DNA of 61,677 nucleotides from a virus. The stretch lies in IMG/VR virus record IMGVR_UViG_3300038327_000229, positions 1 through 61,677 of that record; one strand, written 5' to 3'. Below, piece after piece: positions 26,601 to 33,992 of the stretch. The first letter of the stretch is position 1; each line of letters starts with the position of its first letter. Both the position numbers and the translations under genes were made by a program. Below the pieces are notes generated by a model. It was given only the letters and a program-made list of their open reading frames with translations. It had not been told where the DNA came from and did not search any database.

Positions 26601-26997
26601 GCTCAGTAGTGATCTATCTGGACAGATTTCTGGGGAAACTATAACCATAGCTGGGGCAGAGAAAGTTATACTCTTATCTGGATCGGTTTCTTCGGAAGGA
26701 GTTACTTCTGCCAGACTGATAGTTCCCATTGTTGGCAATGTAGTGTCTAGTGCGCTATCCAGCGCAGCAATCTCTCTGGACTTTACTGAAAGCGCTCGTA
26801 TCTTCCTGGATTCTGTTATCAGTTCAAGTCTGGATGTAACGGTTAGGCTGGTTCCTGCACTAAAAGACAGCGTATCCCAAGGTGTTATATCCGACAAAGA
26901 TCCCAGAATATCGGCAACCGACACACAGATATCTAGACCAGCATCTGATAAAATAAGTGGTACGCATGCTAGCGATAATCTATGGGGAGATGGATAA
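23617..26997 (+). CDS. Long repetitive fibre protein, 1126 aa, about 45 repeats of 20 residues
   Basis: GTG start with a strong ribosome binding site (AGGGGAG). Residues 1-195 form a separate N-terminal beta domain ending in an FN3-like strand (TYQFRVTAEGKNGNW). From residue 196 to about 1090 the protein is built of 20-residue units rich in Ser, Thr, Val and Ala. Two unit types alternate in the centre: ATTTSTSVTTSALSVVTDLV and GSIVTEGTTVSATLVDTTLV. The regular spacing of hydrophobic residues suggests a beta-solenoid or beta-helix shaft. The last 40 residues are charged (RPASDKISGTHASDNLWGDG). Likely a virion fibre shaft. Antisense frames over it are open only because of the repeat. Confidence 0.75.
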   Translation: MASEIGTVLATGAVLGSMTTISPQGVGPGSTATQATFIYTGSDDFILFTHIQDEGERLRPGDGNHRLQWRNADGGTYATVDATAGDEIHLVNVDALTNAGTVSDGNRATTAAGGGGTYVAGLRQFDTEGTQDVAAEIRNTHSEGAWSIGIDQAVEGRTYQFRVTAEGKNGNWNVGPLAIQFQMAASAPAGVNHLATGTIIGVADSQGVISVLTDVRGSVVSDSVISSNAGVVTDVIGAIQSDAVASSDVQVARQLAASIVTEGIAASNISVVTDLRASISLPAVTESSISVITDLAASISATGVTTSSLSVVTDLVATTTSTSVTTSTLSVVTDLVATTTSTSVTTSALSVVTDLVATTTSTSVTTSALSVVTDLRGSIVTEGTTVSATLVDTTLVATTTSTSVTTSALSVVTDLRGSIVTEGTTVSATLVVTDLIASISSTSVAESSISVVTDLAAELISRTIISSNFTKAMDRQLTGSTIGSVSISSAIEVITYVAATTTSTSVTTSALSVVTDLRGSIITEGTTVSATLVDTALTATVTSTSVTTSALSVVTDPVATTTSTSVTTSALSVVTDLRGSIITEGTTVSATLVDTTLVAAVSSTSVTASALSVVTALTATTTSTAVTTSALSVVTDLAATASGEATATGSAVASYSSVGVSVGTAVATSMLTMDYSCVAESVGICNISAALTESGVAEFSGSAIGTTVTQLATVVDYVVVADITGLTVATSAVTADAFVVASTIGSSSSSSSISVVTDLRGSIITEGTTVSATLVDTTLVASVSSTSVTTSALSVVTDLRGSIVTEGTAISATLVDTALTATVTSTSVVTGVLNLVADLSASSSGLAVVSAALPTSESVGSIRGTAVSVGSVSVTYAIAASIVSVAVSTSSTSVATYVSGSISSESVATSEQQLGVGLELAVSSETVVEADTLLVHGVSAAATGSAISTATISTVSSVSGTAVGECTVSSSMSIAGDKVLSAETVGSSVTSASLSLSSDLSGQISGETITIAGAEKVILLSGSVSSEGVTSARLIVPIVGNVVSSALSSAAISLDFTESARIFLDSVISSSLDVTVRLVPALKDSVSQGVISDKDPRISATDTQISRPASDKISGTHASDNLWGDG
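24205..26890 (+). repeat. Tandem 60-bp coding repeats in the fibre gene
   Basis: The 20-residue protein units correspond to 60-bp DNA units. Copies are highly similar at DNA level in three blocks (about 24541-24960, 25105-25530 and 25876-26130) and diverged between and around them, which indicates recent duplication or gene conversion in the blocks. Confidence 0.85.
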
Positions 26998-26999
26998 TC

Positions 27000-27467
27000 A
27001 TGACTCAAATGAGATTAGAGTTTGAGAAGTTTGTAAAAGAGAATGGGTACTGGATCGCGCTTAGAAAAGTGCTGCTTAGTCCTAGCTCTCCCAACGTAGA
27101 TAGTCCCACTGGTGAAGGCTTGACTGCTGCACCAGATACGACCACGTCTGGACATACATATACAGATCACATTACTAAGGCCAGGAAGAGTCCTGTAGGA
27201 ATGTCAGGTGGATCTGATGAGCTAGGAACTCCAATAGGATTAATAACTGTACCCAAGTATATCTTTTATCTTAGGTATAGTATGAATCCGAGGGAGCTAG
27301 ATTGGATAGTGGAACTAGCTATAGACGAAGCTACATTAGAGCCGATAAAGCCCTTCAAGATAACTAAGTACTACGACATACAGGATGTGAGCGAGCAGCG
27401 TGGAATTAATGGTAAAATAATATACTACAGGTGTTTATGTGAAGAGAGTGTGTGGAATGTCAATTAG
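27000..27467 (+). CDS. Neck or tail-completion candidate, 155 aa
   Basis: The ATG at 27000 is preferred to one at 26982, because GGGGAG lies a suitable distance upstream and the earlier start would overlap the previous gene. The 155-aa protein has a helical N-terminus (RLEFEKFVKENGYWIALRK), then a beta-rich part with VPKYIFYLRYSMNPRELDWIVEL near residues 80-105. It is the first gene of the tail module before the sheath, where neck and tail terminator genes usually lie. Function inferred. Confidence 0.5.
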   Translation: MTQMRLEFEKFVKENGYWIALRKVLLSPSSPNVDSPTGEGLTAAPDTTTSGHTYTDHITKARKSPVGMSGGSDELGTPIGLITVPKYIFYLRYSMNPRELDWIVELAIDEATLEPIKPFKITKYYDIQDVSEQRGINGKIIYYRCLCEESVWNVN

Positions 27468-28626
27468 AAATGATAAGTCCGGCGATCCTATCCTTGAGGA
27501 TTTTGACGAACTAACACTACAGTATTTTAATACTTCCCCTATAGCAAGAAATATAATACTTGGTATTACTGAGAAAGAAGATTTCCTTAGACCGCCTAGG
27601 TCTATGGCTGACAGATCTGCAAATGTGCAAGATATATATGATATGATAGATAAATTGCTGCCTAAATATCAAATGTATTTTACTGTTTCTAAGAAAAATC
27701 CATTTTTAATTGTATTCCCATTCATGATAGTAGAGCCTAAATTTGGGGATAAGATACGAAATATAAATACATCAGAAATATACACAGTTAAATATGTACC
27801 CAAAACGCCAGACAATAGGTTCTATGGAGCAGTCCTTCTCGAGACAGGGATTACTGGGCCAATAGATGGTAATAGGCTAGAGTTTATTAATCCAGATGGA
27901 ATAGGAGCAGAATCTGCTAAACTTGTAAGATTCCTGCATGCTTACCCAGATACGCCTGGCACAGACATGTCAGATAGCTCGGGAGACATAGGGGTCTCTC
28001 AGGCTGAGCCGTTTACTCCAACGATATCGGTAGAGCTCATGCGGCAAGAGCCCGGGACTGTAGGCAAGAGACCGTTTGACATGATGAAAGAAATCAAGCC
28101 TAGGATTAGAGAAATCTATAAGCATCCCGACGACCCACAAAACTACTCGATCCAGGTACGTGGACAATGGTACGATAATATATTAAGATTTACTTGTTAC
28201 AGTAGCACTCATTTTGGTGCCGAAAAGTTAATAAGTTGGTTTAACAGTTTCTTGTATAAGTATGCTTGGGTCTTAAAAAAGAATGGTGTCCAAGAGTTAC
28301 TATATTGGCAGAGGCGAGCAGATCAAAAGATTAAGGTGTGGCGAGACGACATAGTAGGATACACCGTAGAGTGGTACTTCAGAACCGAAGAACATACAGT
28401 AGAAGTCATTCATAATGTAACTTCTATAAATTTGTCGAGTAGAACAGCTTGGAGCGACAGTGCAGTTAGCCCGCCCACTGGCCAAAGTCCCCTATCCGCA
28501 GGTGCGGTAATGGGGCCATTCGGAGATAGGTTCGCAACAATTTTTGATGCATTTCATGACACAAGTGGAAATTACTTGTATGGAGACTACAGCGCAGTAG
28601 ACCAGAGATTCACAGATTCAGGTTAA
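27439..28626 (+). CDS. Tail terminator or neck candidate, 395 aa
   Basis: GTG 27439 has AGGTG five bases upstream; ATG 27457 is an alternative giving 389 aa. The gene overlaps its predecessor. It is mixed alpha/beta with long charged segments; HFGAEKLISWFNSFLYKYAWVL is an amphipathic helix near residues 255-280. The C-terminal 70 residues are low in complexity. It is placed immediately before the tail sheath. I infer a role in capping or joining the tail; no family is recognised. Confidence 0.5.
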   Translation: MKRVCGMSIRNDKSGDPILEDFDELTLQYFNTSPIARNIILGITEKEDFLRPPRSMADRSANVQDIYDMIDKLLPKYQMYFTVSKKNPFLIVFPFMIVEPKFGDKIRNINTSEIYTVKYVPKTPDNRFYGAVLLETGITGPIDGNRLEFINPDGIGAESAKLVRFLHAYPDTPGTDMSDSSGDIGVSQAEPFTPTISVELMRQEPGTVGKRPFDMMKEIKPRIREIYKHPDDPQNYSIQVRGQWYDNILRFTCYSSTHFGAEKLISWFNSFLYKYAWVLKKNGVQELLYWQRRADQKIKVWRDDIVGYTVEWYFRTEEHTVEVIHNVTSINLSSRTAWSDSAVSPPTGQSPLSAGAVMGPFGDRFATIFDAFHDTSGNYLYGDYSAVDQRFTDSG

Positions 28627-28641
28627 TGGAGGTAAGAAAAA

Positions 28642-30192
28642 ATGGTAAGTGGAATTACTAATAGTGACAGTCTACCAACTGTCAACGTTACTATCAATGA
28701 TTTTGGACTCAGGATTGCCCCGCCTAGTCCTGGACCCAAGTTAACTATCATTGGTGGTTTTAAAGATACTGGCGGATTAATCCCAATGAACGAGCCATTG
28801 CTGATAGATAATATCGGTGTGGCTATGCGTAGTTTGAGGAATTCAGATGGTTCACCATCTGAACTCACTCTTGCGATAGAAGAGGCAATGGGTGCGGGCA
28901 CCAATAGCATTGAAGTAGTAGTAACCGACACCAGTACTGCCACACCATTCAGTGGGGCTGTTAGCGGCACTTACGCCACAGATCTATATAATGCGCTCGC
29001 AACTACTTACAGTAAGCTCCAGCATCATGAAGTAGATATCGTGTATGTCGCAGGAGCATATGCGGACGGATGTTTCACCGGTAATGCAACTAGTACTGGT
29101 GGAGATTTACTTGGTTCGACCACTAGCTTTGTTGCTCAACTCGGAGAGTTTTGCTATCAGCAGACCAAAGAAAGCAATAGCGCATTTGGTGTCATTGGTG
29201 TTACTCCAATAGGACATGTGGCCAAACAGCTCGAATGGAAAGACGCCAGCGCTACCGCTGTCTCAGACTTCACTTCAACTGCAGGTGCCTGGTTCATGAC
29301 GCCTAGTCTTACTCTTGTTAATGAATATGTAAAATATCTTACACATGAGACTGGAGACTTTGCTACATACAGTGGTGTTGCTGAGAGCTACCGTGGTGCA
29401 CCATTCGCTTCCTCTGCCTGGAATGACTATCTCAAAGGATCTGCAGTGAACACTACTGATCCGGCTTTGCCTGATAATAGCTATATCGATCTCATGCGTC
29501 CAAATAACACCGATGGCACCCCTGCTACTGACAACGATGGAAACAAAGTAGATGCTGGTGCATATATCAGTGTGATCGGAGGCGTAGCCAGAGCATTTGG
29601 CGCTGAGGCGAAGAGGTTTGCTGTAGCAAAAGGCGCTGGTACGGTTTCCTATGTAAACAGTAATGGTGCTGCTGCATACGCTGGAATGCTTACTACAACT
29701 CCATCCTACATAGGTGTAACGAATAGATCCCTACCTCCTCTTGCGCAAGCAAGAAGCATTAGTGGGGCTCAAGCCAAGACGCTGCTTCAACATAGGATAG
29801 TCGCGTTACTGCAAAAAACAGGTGGCTATGTAATTACTTCTGGAATAACTGGAGCATTTAATGCTGGAGTCAACTCAAGATCCGATTATACTAGGGTAAC
29901 TACGATAAGAACGACTCAAGCAATGGCCGAAGTAGTGAGGGATGCGGGTGAGGCATTTATTGGTAAACCAATTAGTGGTCCGTTCCTCGCGGCATTAGAA
30001 AGTGCAATAGATACAAATCTTCAAAGAGCGCTAAAGAGAGGTGCGGTAAGGTCTTACGATTTCGCGATATCATCTACTCCAGACCAGCAGGTTCTAGGGG
30101 AAGTGACAATTGACTTGAGTATGGTACCTGCATTCGAATTGGTCACGATTAATACAACGATATCTCTGGCTAAGGGAGAGGGGTTAGGATAA
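28642..30192 (+). CDS. Contractile tail sheath protein
   Basis: 516 aa, preceded by a near-perfect ribosome binding site (GGAGGT). The C-terminal half matches the conserved sheath domain: GGYVITSGITGAF, then SRSDYTRVTTIRTTQAM, VRDAGEAFIGKPISG, SAIDTNLQRALKRGAVRSYDF, and a closing strand VTIDLSMVPAFELVTINT. The N-terminal part is a variable outer domain, with GPKLTIIGGF near the start. This gene shows that the tail is contractile, so the phage is a myovirus. It ends on the tube gene start (TAATG). Confidence 0.92.
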   Translation: MVSGITNSDSLPTVNVTINDFGLRIAPPSPGPKLTIIGGFKDTGGLIPMNEPLLIDNIGVAMRSLRNSDGSPSELTLAIEEAMGAGTNSIEVVVTDTSTATPFSGAVSGTYATDLYNALATTYSKLQHHEVDIVYVAGAYADGCFTGNATSTGGDLLGSTTSFVAQLGEFCYQQTKESNSAFGVIGVTPIGHVAKQLEWKDASATAVSDFTSTAGAWFMTPSLTLVNEYVKYLTHETGDFATYSGVAESYRGAPFASSAWNDYLKGSAVNTTDPALPDNSYIDLMRPNNTDGTPATDNDGNKVDAGAYISVIGGVARAFGAEAKRFAVAKGAGTVSYVNSNGAAAYAGMLTTTPSYIGVTNRSLPPLAQARSISGAQAKTLLQHRIVALLQKTGGYVITSGITGAFNAGVNSRSDYTRVTTIRTTQAMAEVVRDAGEAFIGKPISGPFLAALESAIDTNLQRALKRGAVRSYDFAISSTPDQQVLGEVTIDLSMVPAFELVTINTTISLAKGEGLG

Positions 30193-30845
30193 TGAATAAT
30201 GGATCAGCAGTAACACAAACATACAATTCATTCAGTGGTGTTGACATGATTGTCACATTCGGAAATGTAACTGTAGGAGAAGTTCAAGGAGTTTCCTATA
30301 CGGTTACAAGAGAGAAAGCGCCGCTTTATACAATGGGCTCTGCAAACCCACGTTCTTTCTCTAGGGGCAAGCGAGGAATCGCAGGGTCATTAATCTTCTT
30401 AGTTTTTGATAGATCTGCTCTGTTGGATATTTCCCAAAAGGTTGACCTTAAAGATAATAATGGTAAGGTCATACTAAAAAAGACCGAATTGACTAAAGGT
30501 CAGATGGGCACCCTTGCTACTTCAACTGAGAAGAATAATGTGATAGACGCAGTAACTGGATCAAAATCAGAAACATCTCAGAATAGCCCAAAAGCAGTAT
30601 TGGATTTCATGGGATTGAAAAGGGTAGGCGCAACATATCATGACCAGTTGCCTCCATTCAATATAACCATATCCGCTGCTAATGAGTATGGGCATGTAGC
30701 TAGGATGCAAATTAAGAATGTTGAAATAATGAATGCAGGTAGCGGTATGTCTATTGATGACATAACTACAGATGAAAGCTGTACATTCGTTGCTACGGAA
30801 GTTGATCCTTGGTTTGCGCAGGGGCCCATTGGAGCACTCCTTTAA
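30192..30845 (+). CDS. Tail tube protein
   Basis: 217 aa, directly after the sheath. The tube fold signature is present: VGEVQGVSYTVTREKAPLY, then GSANPRSFSRGKRGIAGSL at about residues 49-67, and a closing strand CTFVATEVDPW. An insertion at 105-145 is polar. Hexameric rings of this protein form the inner tube through which DNA leaves. Two paralogous genes follow downstream. Confidence 0.88.
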   Translation: MNNGSAVTQTYNSFSGVDMIVTFGNVTVGEVQGVSYTVTREKAPLYTMGSANPRSFSRGKRGIAGSLIFLVFDRSALLDISQKVDLKDNNGKVILKKTELTKGQMGTLATSTEKNNVIDAVTGSKSETSQNSPKAVLDFMGLKRVGATYHDQLPPFNITISAANEYGHVARMQIKNVEIMNAGSGMSIDDITTDESCTFVATEVDPWFAQGPIGALL

Positions 30846-30875
30846 TAAATAGTCTCACTTAATACTTAGAATTGA

Positions 30876-30922
30876 GAGGTGGGGGAGAGATTGGTCTATT
30901 CAATCTCTCCCTAATTCTTATG
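30876..30922 (+). promoter_or_regulatory. Hairpin that bridges a distant ribosome binding site to its start codon
   Basis: A strong ribosome binding site (GAGGTG, 30876-30881) lies 38 bases before ATG 30920, too far to act directly. Between them is a perfect 11-bp stem (30883-30893 with 30901-30911) and a 7-base loop. Folding leaves 1 + 8 unpaired bases between the site and the ATG, an ideal spacing. Phage T4 gene 25 uses such a device. It could also act as an attenuator behind the tube gene. Confidence 0.6.
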
Positions 30923-32035
30923 CCAAATGAACCAGCCTGGGACCTACTTGAAGACTGTCACTCATTTCCTAGATGCCGAACTGGCTGGAGTATATCTCCT
31001 GCTGTAGACTATGCAAAGGATATTTATTCACGCCTAGGGGTGATGCGCGACAGTGCGCACAGCGCGATTGGTTCTGCTAATGAATTAAGTCAGATACGTG
31101 ATGGGAAAGATTACCTTGGAAATAGCAGCGCTCCTGAAACATTCTCATATGCCGGATCTGATATCCTATGTACGATGTATGTACCAAGCCACACTTCTGA
31201 GAGTTCAACGGATCCAGGCTTCATAGAAGTTGAAGATCAACTACAGACAATAACAGTTTCTTCTGCAAGAAGCGTTATGCCAGTGAGAAGATTGGGAGAG
31301 ACTAATCCAGCCGCTTACGCTCGTGGATCTAGGACAATAGCTGGATCAATGGTATTTACAACGGGGCTTAAGGATGCATTTGTAAAAATGCTAGCTAAGT
31401 CTTTCAAGGATGGAGAGCCGAGGAACGAGGCTACTCTGTTCGTAGATCAGATACCTAAGTTTAGTATGATATTTGATTGCCATAACGAGCTAGGAGGCGC
31501 GTCAAGTGCAATGCTGGTAAATATTACGTTGACTAATTTTGGTACTACATTTTCCGTAGACGATATCTATACAGAGTCTACTTTTACATATGTAGCTGAG
31601 CAGTATTTCCCAATAACTAATCACGGAGATAGGAAATGGATATCGACCCGCCTATCTAAAATCGTGGGCCAAGTGTTCGAAGAGTCTATTGAATCGCTAA
31701 TGGCAGCGGGGAATAGCGCGCTGAATAGCGCGAGAGAGGAATATTCGAGGCGTCAATTCGACGTAGATAAGTATGACGCACTACATTCTCCTTATAGAGA
31801 GGAGATGGGGCGGGAGGGTGTAAGACAGCGAATAGCGCGGCTCGATTGGGAGGAAGCTTATAGGGAGGAACAGGAGGCAATGAGAGCCTTTCTGGGTGAG
31901 AGCCCCTCACGTCACGGTAGCATAGATCTCAGAGCCTATCAAAGAGACCTCGACAGACGTTGGAGAGGGCTTAGACGTCGGAGGGAACCTGAAGGGCCAC
32001 TGCGGCACTGGTTCCGTAGTTCATCCTACCGTTGA
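30920..32035 (+). CDS. Tail-tube paralogue with charged C-terminal extension (baseplate tube candidate)
   Basis: 371 aa from ATG 30920. The frame continues up to TTG 30872, but that codon has no ribosome binding site of its own and the hairpin explains the ATG. Residues 85-245 repeat the tube fold of the preceding gene: ITVSSARSVMPVRRLGETNP, AYARGSRTIAGSMVF, FSMIFDCHNELGG and VDDIYTESTFTYVAEQ. The last ~110 residues are a different, very charged and Arg-rich tail (DLDRRWRGLRRRREPEG). Tube-fold proteins after the main tube usually start or cap the tube at the baseplate, like T4 gp48 and gp54. That role is inferred. Confidence 0.65.
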   Translation: MPNEPAWDLLEDCHSFPRCRTGWSISPAVDYAKDIYSRLGVMRDSAHSAIGSANELSQIRDGKDYLGNSSAPETFSYAGSDILCTMYVPSHTSESSTDPGFIEVEDQLQTITVSSARSVMPVRRLGETNPAAYARGSRTIAGSMVFTTGLKDAFVKMLAKSFKDGEPRNEATLFVDQIPKFSMIFDCHNELGGASSAMLVNITLTNFGTTFSVDDIYTESTFTYVAEQYFPITNHGDRKWISTRLSKIVGQVFEESIESLMAAGNSALNSAREEYSRRQFDVDKYDALHSPYREEMGREGVRQRIARLDWEEAYREEQEAMRAFLGESPSRHGSIDLRAYQRDLDRRWRGLRRRREPEGPLRHWFRSSSYR

Positions 32036-32121
32036 GTACTCTAAACATGCTACACAGGGAATCTGAGATACAAGGGCCATTCCGTTGGAATAATATGGCT
32101 TAGGGGCCAGCAGGAGAGTGA

Positions 32122-32820
32122 ATGTCAGACAGATACTACACTCCATGTAATGTCGGTATATATATCGGCGGATATAAATTATCCGATGCGTTTAGAGTTG
32201 ACTGGGATGCAAGAGATTCCAAAACACCCCTATACGGTTGGGCAGATGATACCTTTTCTGCAGTTACTAATGGTAGGAAGATAGTTAGTGGAAGACTAGT
32301 TGTAAACTATAAGCATGCAGGATATTTAGCTACTGCAATAGATCTGTTTAACCAAAACATTTATCCGCGAAGAGATGATAGAAAAGTAGTAGATGACTTA
32401 AAAAGATATATGGAGTTAGATACAACAGAGCGGGTAAAGTTTTTAGCGCACATCGCTTCTAAGAATTATGGAAATACCCAGCTATCTGATGCTGCGGGAG
32501 CAAGGGGAGGTTCTATTTCCAGCTTAGCAATAGAAGCATATAAGCAAGAAAGTACATTCGATATACTTATTTCGTATGGTGATATTACAATGGATTCTCA
32601 TATAGAAACTATTATTAAAAATGCATATATAGTTGGCCAATCTCAAGTTATATCTGCTTCTGCTACTGGTGGCGGAGACGTATCTTCTTCTGGGTCTCCT
32701 ATTTATGAGATATATAGCTTTTTTGCCAAAGAAATACTTGAAAATGGTGTTGGGCCACGTAGAATGGACAATGTTCCTCAAAGAGGAGATACACTGAGCA
32801 ATAGTGTCTCAGGTAATTAG
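32122..32820 (+). CDS. Third tail-tube-fold protein
   Basis: 232 aa, with AGGAG before ATG. The N-terminal 75 residues again follow the tube pattern: VGIYIGGYKLSDAFRVDW, KTPLYGWADDTFSAVTNGRK and IVSGRLVVNYKHAGYL. The closing half has FDILISYGDITMDSH. A Ser/Gly linker precedes the C-terminal 40 residues. Probably a tube initiation or baseplate hub tube component. The 86-base gap before it (32036-32121) holds a small imperfect stem-loop (near 32080-32102) and an 18-codon frame without a ribosome binding site. Confidence 0.6.
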   Translation: MSDRYYTPCNVGIYIGGYKLSDAFRVDWDARDSKTPLYGWADDTFSAVTNGRKIVSGRLVVNYKHAGYLATAIDLFNQNIYPRRDDRKVVDDLKRYMELDTTERVKFLAHIASKNYGNTQLSDAAGARGGSISSLAIEAYKQESTFDILISYGDITMDSHIETIIKNAYIVGQSQVISASATGGGDVSSSGSPIYEIYSFFAKEILENGVGPRRMDNVPQRGDTLSNSVSGN

Positions 32821-32834
32821 ATCAAGGAGAGACA

Positions 32835-33314
32835 TTGGAAACTGTAGCAGAGAAAAAGAGCAAAGCTGAACCCAAGCTCAAAAATATGGACGAGAAAATT
32901 CCAGGGTTAGATATCACATGGCAGCAAGCCAAAGATCTTGAGTGGGACGAAGAGTTTATCTCTGTCATACAAGCTGCCAAAAAGCAATTTAGCAATGTCA
33001 ATGTTCTTAATTGTGCCGATGAGTGGTTTATCATTAGGAGCTTGAACCGTCGAGAGTACCGTAGTCTAGTCCAGACGCAGGCCGAAGCTATGGCTAAGGA
33101 AGTAGATGCTGCAGCAGATTCGGCTAATCCTGAAGGGGTAAGAGCTACACTTAATATGATGAGTGAAGAAGCTATTGCTTCTCAGGGCACCGTTTATCCT
33201 CCACTGGAGTTGGATGATATAAGGAGTAGAGCTTCAGGTGTAGCTACTACACTTCATGATTCTATTCTTGCAATCTCGGGATATCAAAGTGCGCCTACTC
33301 CAATTAAGGTTTAG
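32835..33314 (+). CDS. Tail assembly chaperone candidate 1, 159 aa
   Basis: TTG start with AAGGAG six bases upstream. Charged helical N-terminus. It has DEWFIIRSLNRREYRSLVQ near residues 56-75, YPPLELDDIRSR near 120-130 and DSILAISGYQS near the end. This order (R-x-L/M-x-R-x-E, Pro-containing loop, S-G-[YF] end) is shared with the next gene and typical of tail assembly chaperones, which act between the tube genes and tape measure. It is in the same frame as the next gene, separated by one TAG. Confidence 0.6.
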   Translation: METVAEKKSKAEPKLKNMDEKIPGLDITWQQAKDLEWDEEFISVIQAAKKQFSNVNVLNCADEWFIIRSLNRREYRSLVQTQAEAMAKEVDAAADSANPEGVRATLNMMSEEAIASQGTVYPPLELDDIRSRASGVATTLHDSILAISGYQSAPTPIKV

Positions 33315-33317
33315 GAT

Positions 33318-33989
33318 GTGTTTCTTGATCCACGACTTAAAACGAGGATACCTGAATTAAGGAGAATCCATAAAGAGATCTTTCTGATTGATCTCTCTAA
33401 TCAACCTGGCGAGTCTAAGGTGTCTAGCATATTGGTTAGACCCATGACTCGCCAGGAGTTTTTATTCCTACAGCAAGATGTCGAGCTAGAATGCGATCCC
33501 ACGGAACAAATACTCCAGTCCTGTATGATCTGGCCAGAGCTTGATTGGGTCGATACGGACAAAAATCCGCTATACGACCTACCATGCATGTGTCTTGAAA
33601 TGCTTAGTAAATGTATAATAGACGTATCAGGCTTTAGCTCCAACGAGGAGATAGCGAAGTACTTCAGTGATGCTAGAGTCGCAATTAATTCCCTAGACTC
33701 AGTAATGATGACTGTAATAACTAGGCATTTTCATGCGATCAAGCCATGTGAGCTAGAAGATATGACATTGTCTGAATTGACTAGACTCTTTGCTATTGCA
33801 GAAACTTCGCTAGAGCAACCAATAGATCTAAGAATGTTCTTAGATGACGAATATGCCGAAAAGCAAGTTGCTAAAGAGATGAGAAAACAGAGGAAGCAGA
33901 TAGGGAGAGTTCCAGGCAAGATGATGCCCGGATCCTATAGGGTACCACAGCCTCCTGAAGGTTGGAATTCAGCACAATCTATGGAGTAA
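33318..33989 (+). CDS. Tail assembly chaperone candidate 2, 223 aa
   Basis: GTG start six bases after the preceding gene's last sense codon, in the same reading frame. SILVRPMTRQEFLFLQQDVE lies at about 37-56, then EQILQSCMIWPELDW and CIIDVSGFSSNE near 98-109. These match the first chaperone candidate and the general family pattern. A helical part with LEDMTLSELTRLF follows, then a basic Pro-rich end (VPQPPEGWNSAQ). It lies directly before the giant genes, one of which must be the tape measure. It could be made alone or, by amber readthrough, as a fusion. Confidence 0.65.
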   Translation: MFLDPRLKTRIPELRRIHKEIFLIDLSNQPGESKVSSILVRPMTRQEFLFLQQDVELECDPTEQILQSCMIWPELDWVDTDKNPLYDLPCMCLEMLSKCIIDVSGFSSNEEIAKYFSDARVAINSLDSVMMTVITRHFHAIKPCELEDMTLSELTRLFAIAETSLEQPIDLRMFLDDEYAEKQVAKEMRKQRKQIGRVPGKMMPGSYRVPQPPEGWNSAQSME

Positions 33990-33992
33990 GTA

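Noticed and set aside
24205-26890. CRISPR-like array
   Set aside because: The repeats are 60-bp coding units that keep the frame without unique spacers, and there is no leader or cas gene.
30872-30919. TTG 30872 or ATT 30890 as start of the second tube gene
   Set aside because: TTG has no ribosome binding site upstream, and ATT initiation is very rare. The ATG at 30920 with the hairpin-bridged site is the simpler reading.
32047-32103. 18-codon open frame in the gap before the third tube gene
   Set aside because: No ribosome binding site, no recognisable feature, too short to support.
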